Shown in pieces: positions 37,213 to 47,908 of a stretch of DNA of 64,000 nt. Location of the stretch: the NCBI RefSeq assembly GCF_030915505.1, contig NZ_CP133265.1, positions 558,001 to 622,000 of the forward strand, in the 5' to 3' direction. This DNA comes from Neobacillus sp. OS1-2. GTDB taxonomy: Bacteria; Bacillota; Bacilli; Bacillales; Cytobacillaceae. Each line of letters starts with the position of its first letter. Position 1 is the first letter of the stretch. The notes below the pieces were generated by a model that saw nothing but the letters and a program-made list of their open reading frames with translations, had not been told where the DNA came from and did not search any database. The translations under genes were made by a program, and so were the position numbers.

Positions 37213-38079
37213 TTAATAAGAAAAGAGAAGGTCGCTGATTTTATCGGTTAGGCGCTTTTCTGTAAAATAGGCATGCAGGAGCTCGTTTTCATCTAAAGTG
37301 CCTTTTTCCTTCCCCTCCGCTTCAACAATAATCGGATGCTTACAGCCGCGTTGGAATTTTTCCAATACGTGAATAAGTAAATCCTGCTCATTAGCCTGGA
37401 TAGGCTTCAACGCCTGTAACTCGGATTTTTTTCCATAATAGCGCTCTAATAAGAATCTCATAAAGATAAAGCGGCGCTGCTTCCACTCGTGGTACAGCGA
37501 GAAATACAAGAAGGCAATCACGACCCATACATTGAGATTAGAAGGTGCAGCCAGTAAAATCAGGATTGAAAACAAGGTCAACCCGAAAAAGGAAATCAAA
37601 AGCGTCAGTCGGTGGGCACTTGGGAAGGAATTTTTTAATGATAGCAGTAAAAATACTAGCTTTCCGCCATCAAGCGGCCAAACTGGAAAAAGGTTAAAGA
37701 CCAGGATCATGACGTTGTAGTGAAGAAACAGGTTAAATAAGTCCTCTGAAATCACATCCGTTGAAAATAATGCGTATGACGCCGCCACCATCCACACATG
37801 CTGAAGCGGCCCTGCGGTTACAACAATTGTTTCTTCCTTTAGTGGACGATTGCCGTGTTCATCCATTTCCGCCACCCCGCCAAACGGCAGGAGGGTGATC
37901 TTTTTGATTCTCCATGAAAAAAAAGAAGCCGCAGCAGCATGCCCCAATTCATGAATAAAAATAATCGAAAGCAGCAGGCAGACTTCGAGGAAATACCCAG
38001 TCGCAATCGATAGGGCAATCACAATCCATAACAATGGATGGATAGAAGTGAGTCGAAGTAAACTAATAGCTCTATTCAA
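37213..38079 (-). CDS. spoIVFB: Sigma-K pro-peptide protease SpoIVFB
   Basis: Site-2-type intramembrane metalloprotease that cuts pro-sigma-K in the mother cell. The zinc motif HELGH is at residues 43-47 and the third ligand segment is NLFPVWPLDGGK. Six hydrophobic segments cover the first about 190 residues, followed by a CBS-like C-terminal domain. 288 residues, as in B. subtilis. It overlaps spoIVFA by eight bases, so the inhibitor and protease are made together. Confidence 0.96.
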   Translation of the reverse strand: MNRAISLLRLTSIHPLLWIVIALSIATGYFLEVCLLLSIIFIHELGHAAAASFFSWRIKKITLLPFGGVAEMDEHGNRPLKEETIVVTAGPLQHVWMVAASYALFSTDVISEDLFNLFLHYNVMILVFNLFPVWPLDGGKLVFLLLSLKNSFPSAHRLTLLISFFGLTLFSILILLAAPSNLNVWVVIAFLYFSLYHEWKQRRFIFMRFLLERYYGKKSELQALKPIQANEQDLLIHVLEKFQRGCKHPIIVEAEGKEKGTLDENELLHAYFTEKRLTDKISDLLFSY

Positions 38080-38860
38080 AGCGAATCACCTGGATGGGAT
38101 CGATGAAATTATCGTCTTTTTTTATCGCAAAATAATATTTGCCTTTTGTTTTATCCTCTCCCGTTGAAGCAGAAACCGTGCCTACTACTGTTCTTTTATC
38201 AATATGGTCATATTTGTTAACTTTTACTTCCTCTAAATTCCCATACCATGTTTGCGAACCATCTGGATGCTGAATAACAACGGTCTTCCCTATTCCATCC
38301 TTGATTCCCACGAAGGTGACAAATCCATCATCAATAGACTGGACAGCTGCCCCCTTCCCCGTTTCGATCATAATCCCTTGACCATTTTTTTCAAAGTTTT
38401 CAAGGATCTTTCCCATCGCTGGAACGGAAAAATTCTGATCTTTGACTATTGTCTTTTTTCCTGCTTGATCTTCTTCTGTAAACGGAAGCAATGCGAGGGG
38501 CTTGCCAAATTTGTCCTCATACCAGTTTGAAACTGTGGCAAATTTAAAGTCCAGATCCATTTGCTTAACAACAAACTCTTTTACTGGCTCAAAGGTTGCC
38601 GTTTGATTCCGGGACAAAATCGCTACCACCAGGAACAGGAGGATAGATGCTAATATTTTGAAAAAGAAAACTTCCTTTTTAAACAGTGGATGTCCTTCCT
38701 CTCCGCCGCCGTTTCCAGAAGGAGTAGAAGGAGTAAAGCTGTATGTTTCATCATCACCATGCCATACCATCTGGCGGTCAGCAGTTTTGTTCGTTGGAAC
38801 CTGTTCTTTTTTCCTTTTAGCGATTCGTCGCCGTATTTCCTCCGGTGTAGACCGCGCCAT
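38072..38860 (-). CDS. spoIVFA: Stage IV sporulation protein SpoIVFA
   Basis: Anchors and inhibits SpoIVFB in the outer forespore membrane until SpoIVB cleaves it. A cytosolic N-terminus is followed by one transmembrane segment (FFKILASILLFLVVAIL, about 85-105) and a LytM/M23-like extracytoplasmic domain (about 165-258, with GDGIMIE-type and VVIQHPDGSQTWYGNL segments) that has lost the metal ligands of active peptidases. I start at the ATG at 38860 (MARSTPEEIRRRIAKRKKEQ); several in-frame starts lie upstream. Confidence 0.9.
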   Translation of the reverse strand: MARSTPEEIRRRIAKRKKEQVPTNKTADRQMVWHGDDETYSFTPSTPSGNGGGEEGHPLFKKEVFFFKILASILLFLVVAILSRNQTATFEPVKEFVVKQMDLDFKFATVSNWYEDKFGKPLALLPFTEEDQAGKKTIVKDQNFSVPAMGKILENFEKNGQGIMIETGKGAAVQSIDDGFVTFVGIKDGIGKTVVIQHPDGSQTWYGNLEEVKVNKYDHIDKRTVVGTVSASTGEDKTKGKYYFAIKKDDNFIDPIQVIRFE

Positions 38861-38923
38861 CCCCATCAACCCTTTTCCCACTTTTTTGTACAAGTCTATG
38901 TAGAGAAATTACGGAGTATGACA

Positions 38924-38960
38924 TAAAAAAACAGCCTGTCCGCATGAAAGCGGGCAGGCA
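38924..38960 (-). terminator. Terminator of the mre-min operon
   Basis: Minus strand GCCTGCCCGC-TTTCAT-GCGGACAGGC followed by TGTTTTTTT, just after the minD stop. Confidence 0.88.
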
Positions 38961-38966
38961 TATCGA

Positions 38967-39770
38967 TTAGCGCACACCAAAAAACTTTTTAATTTTTGTA
39001 AACACACCTTTATTCGCTTCCTCAAGAGGCTGCAAAGGAATAGATTCTCCGAGAATCCTTCTGGCAATATTACGATAAGCAATCGATGCCCGGCTATTTG
39101 GATTTAGTGCAATTGGTTCGCCGTGATTGGAAGCCTTGATGACCTCTTCGTCGTCTGCAACAATACCAATAAGCTCAATCGATAAATGCTGGGTGATTTC
39201 ATCAATATCGAGCATATCGCCACTCTTCATCATATGATTGCGAATCCGGTTGACGACTAATTTAGGCGCTTCCATATTCTTTTGCTTTTCAATCAGACCG
39301 ATAATACGGTCCGCATCACGAACGGCGGAAACTTCCGGCGTTGTAACAATTATCGCCTTATCCGCTCCGGCCAACGCATTTTGGAAACCTTGTTCAATAC
39401 CGGCGGGACAATCAATAATGATATAATCATAATCTTGCTTTAATTCAGTAATCAATTCCCGCATCTGCTCGGGCTTGACCGCTGATTTATCAACAGTTTG
39501 GGCTGCGGGCAGCAAATATAACAACCCATCAAAACGTTTGTCCTTAACCAATGCTTGATGGATTTTGCATCTTTTTTCTACTACATCGACCAGATCATAA
39601 ATGATTCTGTTTTCAAGTCCCATTACAACATCCAAGTTTCGAAGACCGATGTCAGTATCCACTAAGCATACTTTCTTACCTTGAAGGGCTAGAGACGTCC
39701 CAATATTAGCAGAAGTTGTCGTTTTCCCAACGCCGCCCTTACCAGATGTAATTACTATTGCTTCTCCCAC
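38967..39770 (-). CDS. minD: Septum site-determining ATPase MinD
   Basis: Membrane-bound ATPase that recruits MinC to block division at the poles. The deviant Walker A is SGKGGVGKTTTSA, and the C-terminus (TKIKKFFGVR) is the amphipathic membrane-targeting helix. 267 residues. Starts two bases after minC stops, so the pair is coupled. Confidence 0.98.
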   Translation of the reverse strand: MGEAIVITSGKGGVGKTTTSANIGTSLALQGKKVCLVDTDIGLRNLDVVMGLENRIIYDLVDVVEKRCKIHQALVKDKRFDGLLYLLPAAQTVDKSAVKPEQMRELITELKQDYDYIIIDCPAGIEQGFQNALAGADKAIIVTTPEVSAVRDADRIIGLIEKQKNMEAPKLVVNRIRNHMMKSGDMLDIDEITQHLSIELIGIVADDEEVIKASNHGEPIALNPNSRASIAYRNIARRILGESIPLQPLEEANKGVFTKIKKFFGVR

Positions 39771-39771
39771 C

Positions 39772-40452
39772 TTAATGTCCCCCTTCGAATCTGTTTAAAT
39801 TAGGCCGTAAATGAATTAAAACTTGTAATCTATCAACAAGAATTTGCCGATTCTCATCTATGTACGCACATTCCATTTCCCGCTTTTCATTGTTTTGAAT
39901 AGTGTCTGGGGCCCGATTGATAGAATCACTTATCTTAAGCTGAGTTGGTTTCATACTGGAAGCCACAATGACTGCCGCCAGATTGCCAAAGCAGCCAGCA
40001 TGTGCCACACCTTTTAAGGAACCCATGATAAATATATTTCCACCGGCAACTACCATTCCACCTGGATTGACATCACCGATCAATAGTAAATCACCAGGAG
40101 CTTTTAGAACCTGTCCCGAACGAACAATACTAGAAACAGTCATAATCTCATTTTCAGCTTTTAGGCTTTTCGCCTCTTCCTTAGTGATGACCTCTGATTC
40201 AATTTCATCGACAACAAAATTCTTTTTTTGACGGATCAAGCTCTTTAGCTCTTCCCGCTGTACTTCGGACAAATATCGATTGCCAACATTCACTTTGACA
40301 GAGATTAAGTTGCGTTCTTCCTGTGTCCTTGAATTGATCGAAAGCTTTTGTTCAAGTTCCTTTTTTAGTTCCTCGTAGGAACATTTATCATCAAGATGAA
40401 GGACAAGTCCTTCCTTCGTTCCCTTTATTGTAACATTTTGCCGTTTTTTCAT
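39772..40452 (-). CDS. minC: Septum site-determining protein MinC
   Basis: Inhibitor of FtsZ assembly. The N-terminal domain (about 1-100) and the C-terminal beta-helix domain (about 110-226; [25 protein letters not shown]) are both present, giving the usual length. AGGTGA lies nine bases before the ATG. The 185 bases between mreD and minC show no gene. Confidence 0.97.
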   Translation of the reverse strand: MKKRQNVTIKGTKEGLVLHLDDKCSYEELKKELEQKLSINSRTQEERNLISVKVNVGNRYLSEVQREELKSLIRQKKNFVVDEIESEVITKEEAKSLKAENEIMTVSSIVRSGQVLKAPGDLLLIGDVNPGGMVVAGGNIFIMGSLKGVAHAGCFGNLAAVIVASSMKPTQLKISDSINRAPDTIQNNEKREMECAYIDENRQILVDRLQVLIHLRPNLNRFEGGH

Positions 40453-40636
40453 GGAGAAAATTCACCTCATAATTAAAAAAGAAGTCTCTAAACACACAAA
40501 TTTTTCCATTCAAAAAGTAAAATTTGTATGCCCTTATACTCGTTCCGAATTATACCTATAGACATCTTTATTATAATTCGACATGATGCGTCCGTTCTCC
40601 TTTTTTTTCAAAAGAATTCTAGAGACTGCCAAAACG

Positions 40637-41155
40637 TCATTCGGCTCTCAGTGATTCGGCATGCTTTTCAAAAAGCCTTTTAAAGGGATATCCCAAAATG
40701 ACAATAATGATTGCATTTAGGAGCATGGTCGGATAAAAACGCAAATGAATAAAGGTCATAAAATCGAGGTCTGTCACACCGATTAAATGATTCATTTCGT
40801 AAACCCCTACTTCTAATAAGGCGATGCCGAAAAGGGAGACGAGGAAGGCAACAACAATGTTGGTTTGCATGATGTGCATGATTTTGGAAACAAGATAACA
40901 TATAAATGGATATAGAAAAAGGTAGATCCCAATAATTTCGATATAGACTACATCAAACAATAATCCAAAAATAGCCCCATAAATCAACCCCTGTTTTTTC
41001 CCAACATAAATCGTTAGAAATAACAGGCCGGTAAAAAGAAAGTGAGGGGCGATAACGCGATTTTGTCCAAACAAGTCTGCCGGAACAAATTGAATAAAAA
41101 GACTTTCAAAAATAAATAAGAATAAAAACAAAAGAGGAAGAAGGAACTTTTTCAC
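40637..41155 (-). CDS. mreD: Rod shape-determining protein MreD
   Basis: Integral membrane protein of the elongasome. About five hydrophobic segments over 172 residues, with the family segment APHFLFTGLLFLTIYVGKKQG. Its start overlaps the mreC stop by one base. Confidence 0.94.
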   Translation of the reverse strand: MKKFLLPLLFLFLFIFESLFIQFVPADLFGQNRVIAPHFLFTGLLFLTIYVGKKQGLIYGAIFGLLFDVVYIEIIGIYLFLYPFICYLVSKIMHIMQTNIVVAFLVSLFGIALLEVGVYEMNHLIGVTDLDFMTFIHLRFYPTMLLNAIIIVILGYPFKRLFEKHAESLRAE

Positions 41156-42033
41156 TATTCCTCCTCCTTCCCATCAGATGTTTCGGCTGTATCAACCTGT
41201 ATCATGTTTGTCTTCGTGACAATTACATTTGTAATATCATAAAAATCAGGCCCAGGTTTTACGAGGGCAGTTAAATTCAACCCATATTGATCCTGTTTTA
41301 CTTCAACCACTTTTCCAATCAGTAATCCTTTTGGAAAAAAGCCGCCTAATCCAGAGGTGATCACGGTTTGGCCCTTTTCAATTTTTGCGCCGGAAGGGAT
41401 CGCCTTCACCATCAATAACTTTTTCTCTTGATCATAGCCCTCTACAAGTCCGTGCACATCGGTTTCACCCTGGACGATAGCAGAAATCCGATTCTTCGGA
41501 TCCATTGAGCTTAACAGCTGCACGGTTGAGCTGAATTGGGTCACATTTTTTACTTTTCCAACTAAACCACGTGCCGTGACAACCGCCATATTTTTCTTAA
41601 CACCTTGCAATTTACCTTTGTCGATTATAATCATTTCATGCCAACGATCAGGGTTTCTACCAATAACAGTAGCTGGAAGTGGTTCAAAATCTCGCAGGGT
41701 CTTTTTTTCACCGAGAACGTCACGCAATTCTTTATTTTCCTTTTTTAACTCTTGAACTTGGGCCTCAAGGCCGGCAAGATTTTCAATGCGCGGTTTTAAT
41801 TCCTTATTCTCATCATATGTATTGGTTAAGTCCTGGAGATTTTCAAAAAAGCCTGCCACATAGTTGGTAGGCTTCGAAACCAGGGATTGAACCCAGCCGG
41901 TGGTATCTTTGATAAATTGCTCCGGCCAAGATAGTTTACTTCTCTCCCTTAAAGAAAACCCAATCAATGCCACGAGAACAATAATGCTGACAAGCAAAAT
42001 AATCAGTCGTTTATTCAAAAAGAACTGTGGCAT
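41155..42033 (-). CDS. mreC: Cell shape-determining protein MreC
   Basis: Links MreB filaments to the external wall synthetic enzymes. An N-terminal transmembrane helix (about 8-26) is followed by a coiled coil (about 65-105) and two beta-barrel domains with VIGRNPDRWHEMIIIDKG and VITSGLGGFFPKGLLIGKV. 292 residues, normal length. Confidence 0.96.
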   Translation of the reverse strand: MPQFFLNKRLIILLVSIIVLVALIGFSLRERSKLSWPEQFIKDTTGWVQSLVSKPTNYVAGFFENLQDLTNTYDENKELKPRIENLAGLEAQVQELKKENKELRDVLGEKKTLRDFEPLPATVIGRNPDRWHEMIIIDKGKLQGVKKNMAVVTARGLVGKVKNVTQFSSTVQLLSSMDPKNRISAIVQGETDVHGLVEGYDQEKKLLMVKAIPSGAKIEKGQTVITSGLGGFFPKGLLIGKVVEVKQDQYGLNLTALVKPGPDFYDITNVIVTKTNMIQVDTAETSDGKEEE

Positions 42034-42078
42034 GATTATACACCTCTATTTTTCTAAAATCTTTATCATTTACATTTA

Positions 42079-43134
<1,056 letters not shown>

Positions 43135-43219
43135 CTATTCTAATAGGCAGGTAATCACCTTAATTATCATGTCTATTTTCGTACTATTTATATAGCTAAT
43201 TTAAAAACAGTCCTAAAAA

Positions 43220-43249
43220 ATCATACTCAATATTATAGCCTAACGTCAA
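43220..43249 (-). promoter_or_regulatory. Probable promoter of mreB
   Basis: Minus strand TTGACG (43249-43244), 18-base spacer, TATGAT (43225-43220), lying in the gap between radC and mreB. A second TATAAT-like box overlaps it without a good partner. Confidence 0.5.
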
Positions 43250-43263
43250 ATAATATCCTAGTA

Positions 43264-43953
43264 TCATACATACCCTTTTTCCTTTAAACTCACAAACTTG
43301 TTTTCACCGATGATTAAATGGTCAAGAAGGTCGATGCCAATTATTTTCCCACACTCGACGAGCCGCTTAGTCACCTCAATGTCTTCACGGCTTGGCGATG
43401 GGTCGCCTGAAGGATGATTATGCAAGGCAATAACAGATGCCGCTGACCGCTTTAATGCTTCGCGGAAAACCTCCCTTGGGTGTACTATCGAGGCATTTAA
43501 GCTGCCGATAAACACGGTTTGTTTATGGATGACCTGGTTTTTCGTGTTTAAATAAAGGCACACAAAATGCTCCTGTGTCAAGAAGCGCATATCGTTCATG
43601 ACATATTTGGCGCCATCTTCCGGGGATCGAATCACATAGCGGTCACTGTTGTTTAGGTTAGCAATTCTTCTGCCGATTTCCACAGCAGCAAGAATTTGAA
43701 TCGCCTTGGCTGCGCCAATCCCTTTAATTTCGGTTATTTCTTCTAAGCTGGCTGATTTTAACATTCTTAATCCTTCAAAATGGGTAAGCAAACGATTCGA
43801 TAGTTGTAATACTGATTCTTCCTTTGTTCCGGTCCGGAGCAGGATCGCAATCAGTTCATGATTCGATAAGCTTTGCGGTCCATGTTGAATAAAACGCTCC
43901 CTTGGTCGTTCGTCTTGCGGAAAATCACGGATCATTAATGTATTTGTTGACAC
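43264..43953 (-). CDS. radC: RadC/JAB-domain DNA repair-like protein
   Basis: A helix-hairpin-helix N-terminus (EEITEIKGIGAAKAIQILAA) precedes an MPN/JAB metalloprotease-like domain with the metal motif LHNHPSGDPSPSREDIEVT and the upstream glutamate of HPREVFREA. Its cellular role is still unsettled despite the name. 229 residues. Between maf and mreB as in B. subtilis (ysxA). Confidence 0.95.
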   Translation of the reverse strand: MSTNTLMIRDFPQDERPRERFIQHGPQSLSNHELIAILLRTGTKEESVLQLSNRLLTHFEGLRMLKSASLEEITEIKGIGAAKAIQILAAVEIGRRIANLNNSDRYVIRSPEDGAKYVMNDMRFLTQEHFVCLYLNTKNQVIHKQTVFIGSLNASIVHPREVFREALKRSAASVIALHNHPSGDPSPSREDIEVTKRLVECGKIIGIDLLDHLIIGENKFVSLKEKGYV

Positions 43954-43999
43954 TTTTCTTCCTCCCTAATGTTGAGGGAGATAATGAACCTGTAATTGT

Positions 44000-44572
44000 T
44001 TAATACGGCAACTGGTAGCCTGCCTTTTTCAATTCTCTGATTGTCCGAGCAACCGGCAGGCCAACAACCGCAAAATAGTCTCCATTTATTTTTTTGACAA
44101 GCATACTTCCTAGCTGTTGAATACCATATGCACCTGCTTTATCAAGCGGTTCACCACTTTGCACATAGGTTTTAATTTCTTCGTCCGTTAACTCCCAAAA
44201 CCAAACTTCTGTTTTTTCATAAAATCGGGTAGTACTTGTTGGAGACACAATGGATACACCCGTAAACACATCATGCTTCTGACCTGACAAACTTGTTAAC
44301 ATTTGAACGGCTTCTGCTTCATCAGCTGGTTTTCCTAAGATTCGATTATTCAGTGCGACAATCGTGTCCGAACCAATCACATAGGCATCCTGATTTTCAT
44401 TAAAAACTACCTGTGCTTTACGCTCGGCTAACTCCATCACTACATCCTCGGGGGATAGTTCCGGATCAAAGCTTTCATCAACTTCACTACTGATAATCGC
44501 GAATGTTAAGTGGAGATTTTCTAGAAGTTCCTTTCGCCGTGGAGAAGAAGAGGCTAAAATGAGGTTCTGCAT
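44000..44572 (-). CDS. maf: Maf-type nucleoside triphosphate pyrophosphatase
   Basis: House-cleaning enzyme that hydrolyses non-canonical nucleotides such as dTTP/UTP or modified bases. The substrate loop ASSSPRRKELLENL, the catalytic GSDTIV and the segment DKAGAYGIQQLG are present. 190 residues. Follows spoIIB and precedes radC, as in B. subtilis. Confidence 0.96.
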   Translation of the reverse strand: MQNLILASSSPRRKELLENLHLTFAIISSEVDESFDPELSPEDVVMELAERKAQVVFNENQDAYVIGSDTIVALNNRILGKPADEAEAVQMLTSLSGQKHDVFTGVSIVSPTSTTRFYEKTEVWFWELTDEEIKTYVQSGEPLDKAGAYGIQQLGSMLVKKINGDYFAVVGLPVARTIRELKKAGYQLPY

Positions 44573-44711
44573 TCAATCACCATACCTTTTTGCATTTAAA
44601 TAGGGAGATACATGTCAATGGTATCAGAAATCCCTTAAGCAAACAATTTTTATATCATTAAATTTTGAAGATTTTTGTCAGAATATGCAAAAGGTCATTC
44701 TTTTCTCTCAA

Positions 44712-44746
44712 ATAAAATAACCTGTCCGCTTGGGACAGGCCTTATT
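44712..44746 (-). terminator. Terminator of spoIIB
   Basis: Minus strand AAGGCCTGTCCC-AAGC-GGACAGGTTATTTTATTT with an eight-pair GC-rich stem. Confidence 0.8.
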
Positions 44747-44772
44747 TCCCAGAAAATATCGAGGTTTGTCGT

Positions 44773-45873
44773 TTACAATGAATAATAGGCTGACAAAAAG
44801 TTTAATAGATGCTGCTGCGCTTCGCTAAGACTTTTTGTATCCTTAGATTTTTGGAACGCTTTAACCTTTTCTTCAGCACTAGATAATTCAGCCTTAATAC
44901 CTTTTACCTTTTCATTTTTAATTCCAGTTACTTTTAATTTTCCGTCAAAACCTGCTAAGTCTTTGGCAACATCTTCTGGAATTTTCTTCGTTAAAAGAGC
45001 ACCTGAAGTGGCTGCAGAAAGTGTTTGATAAATGGGTGGAACCTCGTCTAGAAAGTCCTTTTCCTCATTTGTAATATCCGATACTTTTTTTTCATCAAGT
45101 GACAGTACCTTGGCAAATGCACCCTCGACACCACGTTCTTTAAATTGGGAACTTAACGATTTGGCTGTTTCAATTGAATCCGTTGCTCCTAGAAAAATAA
45201 ATTGTTTGCCATCCATTTCAACGATTTGTCCTGGAATTCCTTTACTTGCTAATTCGCTCAAGGCATCCTTTGCCCCATCCTTAGTCGTATATACCCCACC
45301 TTGGATGACAGTAGTAGTTAAAGGACTGATGGCGGAAGAAGTTGTTTTTCCGGTGTCAGCATTATTTTCCGTTTCCCCTTTTTCTTCTACAACTGGTGTA
45401 TCTGTTACCACCTTTTTATCCGTTGGTCCTGAAATGACAAGCTTCAGCATCACAACACCGATCGTGGTACCAATTAGGATGGCGAAAATTCCTGAAATAA
45501 TAATGGATCCAATTGGCCGGCCAATCTTCTTATTATTCTTGTTAGACTTGGATGAAAAGGATGCTATTTTGGGGAGGCTGCTTTTCTTAGGCGTTTTGCT
45601 GCTTGTTATTTTATATTCCTCTATATCATTTTCCGAGGATTCCGGAATGATCCAGTCAAAGCTCTCATCGATAGGCTCCTTGGCAGCAGCTGTCTCTGAA
45701 AAAGCATCAGAATCTAATTTATTCGAATCTAACTTATTCGAATCTATTTTAATCACTCTCGTTGTTTGCTCGAGGGTGGCTTTCGTCTCCTTTTTCTTCG
45801 GTTCTTTATGATATTCTTGAGTTTCTCCATTTAATTTAATCTTTATTGTATTGCCTCCTTTAGGCTTGTCCAC
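44773..45873 (-). CDS. spoIIB: Stage II sporulation protein B (SpoIIB-like, SPOR domain)
   Basis: Septal protein that helps start engulfment in sporulation. A long charged cytosolic part (about 1-115) precedes one transmembrane helix (SIIISGIFAILIGTTIGVVMLK), then an external SPOR-like domain (about 185-265, with GGVYTTKDGAKDALSELASKG) and a helical C-terminus. The GTG at 45873 has AGGAG nine bases upstream. Local DNA repeats encode KLDSNKLDSDAF. Synteny with maf supports the name; sequence similarity outside SPOR is weak. Confidence 0.85.
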   Translation of the reverse strand: MDKPKGGNTIKIKLNGETQEYHKEPKKKETKATLEQTTRVIKIDSNKLDSNKLDSDAFSETAAAKEPIDESFDWIIPESSENDIEEYKITSSKTPKKSSLPKIASFSSKSNKNNKKIGRPIGSIIISGIFAILIGTTIGVVMLKLVISGPTDKKVVTDTPVVEEKGETENNADTGKTTSSAISPLTTTVIQGGVYTTKDGAKDALSELASKGIPGQIVEMDGKQFIFLGATDSIETAKSLSSQFKERGVEGAFAKVLSLDEKKVSDITNEEKDFLDEVPPIYQTLSAATSGALLTKKIPEDVAKDLAGFDGKLKVTGIKNEKVKGIKAELSSAEEKVKAFQKSKDTKSLSEAQQHLLNFLSAYYSL

Positions 45874-45925
45874 TAACCCGTACTCCTCTCTCTACCTATG
45901 AGTAATGGTTTCATCCTAACATAAT

Positions 45926-45964
45926 GGAAAAAAAAATAACAAGACTTTTGTCGTCTTGTTATCG
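45926..45964 (-). terminator. Terminator of the pil operon
   Basis: Minus strand ATAACAAGAC-GACAAAA-GTCTTGTTAT followed by a run of about nine T. It closes the leftward pilus operon just before spoIIB. Confidence 0.88.
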
Positions 45965-45983
45965 TAGACTTTCGTCAAATTTT

Positions 45984-46478
45984 TTAATTGTTCGGTTTGA
46001 TACGCGTTGCGGTTAAATCCTTTATGGGGATAGCCGAATCATCTCCGGAATAAGAGCATAGGTTACGTGTTTGGCCTTTCAAGCATACAGCAGTAATAGA
46101 AGATCCATTTACCAATACAAAGGAATCAGAAGATGCCTGCAAATACTCTCCTGTATCCGGATCTTTAAATTCATCAAGATAATCCGCCTCAACCAATTCT
46201 TGATAAGTAATCATCTCTCTAGGCGCTTTTTCATTGACCGATTCTTCTCGTAAAAATAAACTTGCCGCTTCTTTTAATGCGAATGCATTGCCCACAAATG
46301 CACGATCTTTTGAATCTTGGATCACCCTGGAAATGGATATAAAAGCTATTGTTGAAATAATGCCCAGAATCACAATAACAGCTAATAATTCTAGTAGGGT
46401 TAGACCATCTTCATTCAAAAAGTTATTTTTACCTTTTAATTTGGATGCAACATGTTTACGGGTTTTTATTCTCATCAT
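45984..46478 (-). CDS. Second type IV prepilin (minor or alternative pilin)
   Basis: The prepilin motif is NEDG|LTLLELLAVIVILG with Glu at +5, followed by a hydrophobic helix and a globular domain with two cysteines (VCLKGQTRNLCSYSG) that may form a disulfide. It will be cut and methylated by the PilD homologue encoded in the same operon. The leader is long and basic (RIKTRKHVASKLKGKNNF), like other Gram-positive prepilins. The start overlaps the end of pilO and is uncertain: ATGs at 46487, 46478 and 46475 are all possible; I use 46478 with GGAAG about 12 bases upstream. Last gene of the operon. Confidence 0.85.
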   Translation of the reverse strand: MMRIKTRKHVASKLKGKNNFLNEDGLTLLELLAVIVILGIISTIAFISISRVIQDSKDRAFVGNAFALKEAASLFLREESVNEKAPREMITYQELVEADYLDEFKDPDTGEYLQASSDSFVLVNGSSITAVCLKGQTRNLCSYSGDDSAIPIKDLTATRIKPNN

Positions 46479-47250
46479 CGTCGCCATTTTCTTCCGTATC
46501 AGAGAACTCACTTATCGGATTTTTCTTGTTAGATACGGCCGGGGTATCCAATGGTGGTATTTCCTTTTGTAAGTCTACCAATGTCGGAAAATAATAGGCT
46601 GAAATGGTAGCTTCAAATTTTAACGGGTCCATCGATTGAAGAACCGAATATATTTCATCTCGACCTGTAAATTTAAATTGGTCAATTTTTATTATTCTCT
46701 GTAATGATTGTAATTCAGTTAGAAATTTTTCTAGTTCATAATAGGTTTTCGCTTCACCAGATAAAATAATCGATGTCTTTTTTATACCATTTGGTAATGT
46801 AACATCCTTTTGCGCTGGTGATTGCTCTTGGTTGCTAGTCGAATTCTCATTCGTTTTGGTACTGGACTGAGTGTTAATCTTCGGAATTGTTGAAGACAAA
46901 TCTACATCTTCTTCACTTTCAGTACCATTTAGTTTTAATTCAATAATATTGGTATCGGAAATGATCTCAGCTTTTTCGATGTTAAGCAGCAACTGATCAA
47001 GCAGCCGTTTCACAGGAATCTGTTTTTGCAATTCCATTGAACTTTGAATGGTCTGACTACTTGTTTGTTTCAGTTTACGTTGAATAATCGAAAGCTCTTG
47101 GTTCGACATTTTTAACGCTGATTTTTTTTGAGCCAGACTATTATTGGCTGGAACAATATAAAGAAAATAAGCGCCTACTGTTACTATGATTATTAATAAA
47201 ACGCTAAGGATAATGATAACGGAATGTTTTTTTGACAATTCTAGGTTCAT
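46456..47250 (-). CDS. pilO: Type IV pilus assembly protein PilO
   Basis: Inner-membrane alignment protein that pairs with PilN. One N-terminal transmembrane helix (about 10-30, IIILSVLLIIIVTVGAYFLY), then a coiled coil (about 38-75) and a ferredoxin-like domain (about 150-215) with ILSGEAKTYYELEKFLTELQSL. A Ser/Asn/Gln-rich insert lies between. The start overlaps the pilN stop by four bases (ATGA). Confidence 0.88.
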   Translation of the reverse strand: MNLELSKKHSVIIILSVLLIIIVTVGAYFLYIVPANNSLAQKKSALKMSNQELSIIQRKLKQTSSQTIQSSMELQKQIPVKRLLDQLLLNIEKAEIISDTNIIELKLNGTESEEDVDLSSTIPKINTQSSTKTNENSTSNQEQSPAQKDVTLPNGIKKTSIILSGEAKTYYELEKFLTELQSLQRIIKIDQFKFTGRDEIYSVLQSMDPLKFEATISAYYFPTLVDLQKEIPPLDTPAVSNKKNPISEFSDTEENGDDDENKNP

Positions 47251-47906
47251 GGGGTATTGCCCCCTTCCCCACCTACCGCAGCCTTTTTCTGTTTGTTACT
47301 TGCATTCTGTACTTGTGGAACATCTAGCCTTACCTCGTATTCAGCAAAATAACGGGGAACTATATCCTCTTCCTTTAATTTAGAATTGGCTAACCCTTCT
47401 GATTGAAGAGTATTGTCATTTTTAAGAATATCCGAAGTTTTTGCTTCGCTGATGACCGCTTCGTCCACCCAAGGATATGCTGCTATAGCGTTTAAGTAGT
47501 AGGCCGCATCACTCTTTGTATCAAACTGTACGCGTTCCGTAATTACATTTTCCTCATCCAGTTGAAATTCTAGCATAAACCCACTTTGCGGAAGCGACTT
47601 TGTGAGTTCCTGGATTACATATACCATATTATATGGCTGATTCTTCGCCCAGTTAATGGCGTTTTCCAGTTCAACAACAGATTTAGAAGATTGATATTGT
47701 GCTAGCTTTTTATGCTGCTCGGCTAAGATTTCTTGATTCATCGATATTTGCTGCTCCACCATTTTTATGTCTTGTTTTTTACCATTTAAATAAATGGAAA
47801 AAACGACTGCAACGATGATGAGTAAAATGACCATTCCACCAGCAATTACGTAAACAGCAATATTTTTTTCATCCCTTTTCGGAAGGAGGTTAATATCTAC
47901 CAGCAT
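47247..47906 (-). CDS. pilN: Type IV pilus assembly protein PilN
   Basis: Starts MLVDINLLPKRDEKN, the INLLP motif by which PilN docks into PilM. One transmembrane helix (about 20-42) and an extracytoplasmic coiled-coil/ferredoxin-like domain follow, with the family segment AINWAKNQPYNMVYVIQELTK. 219 residues. Lies two bases after pilM. Confidence 0.93.
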   Translation of the reverse strand: MLVDINLLPKRDEKNIAVYVIAGGMVILLIIVAVVFSIYLNGKKQDIKMVEQQISMNQEILAEQHKKLAQYQSSKSVVELENAINWAKNQPYNMVYVIQELTKSLPQSGFMLEFQLDEENVITERVQFDTKSDAAYYLNAIAAYPWVDEAVISEAKTSDILKNDNTLQSEGLANSKLKEEDIVPRYFAEYEVRLDVPQVQNASNKQKKAAVGGEGGNTP

Positions 47907-47908
47907 TT

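Noticed and set aside
40453..40636. A 16-codon open frame between mreD and minC
   Set aside because: The spacing to the nearest AAGGAG is too long, and the peptide matches nothing I know.
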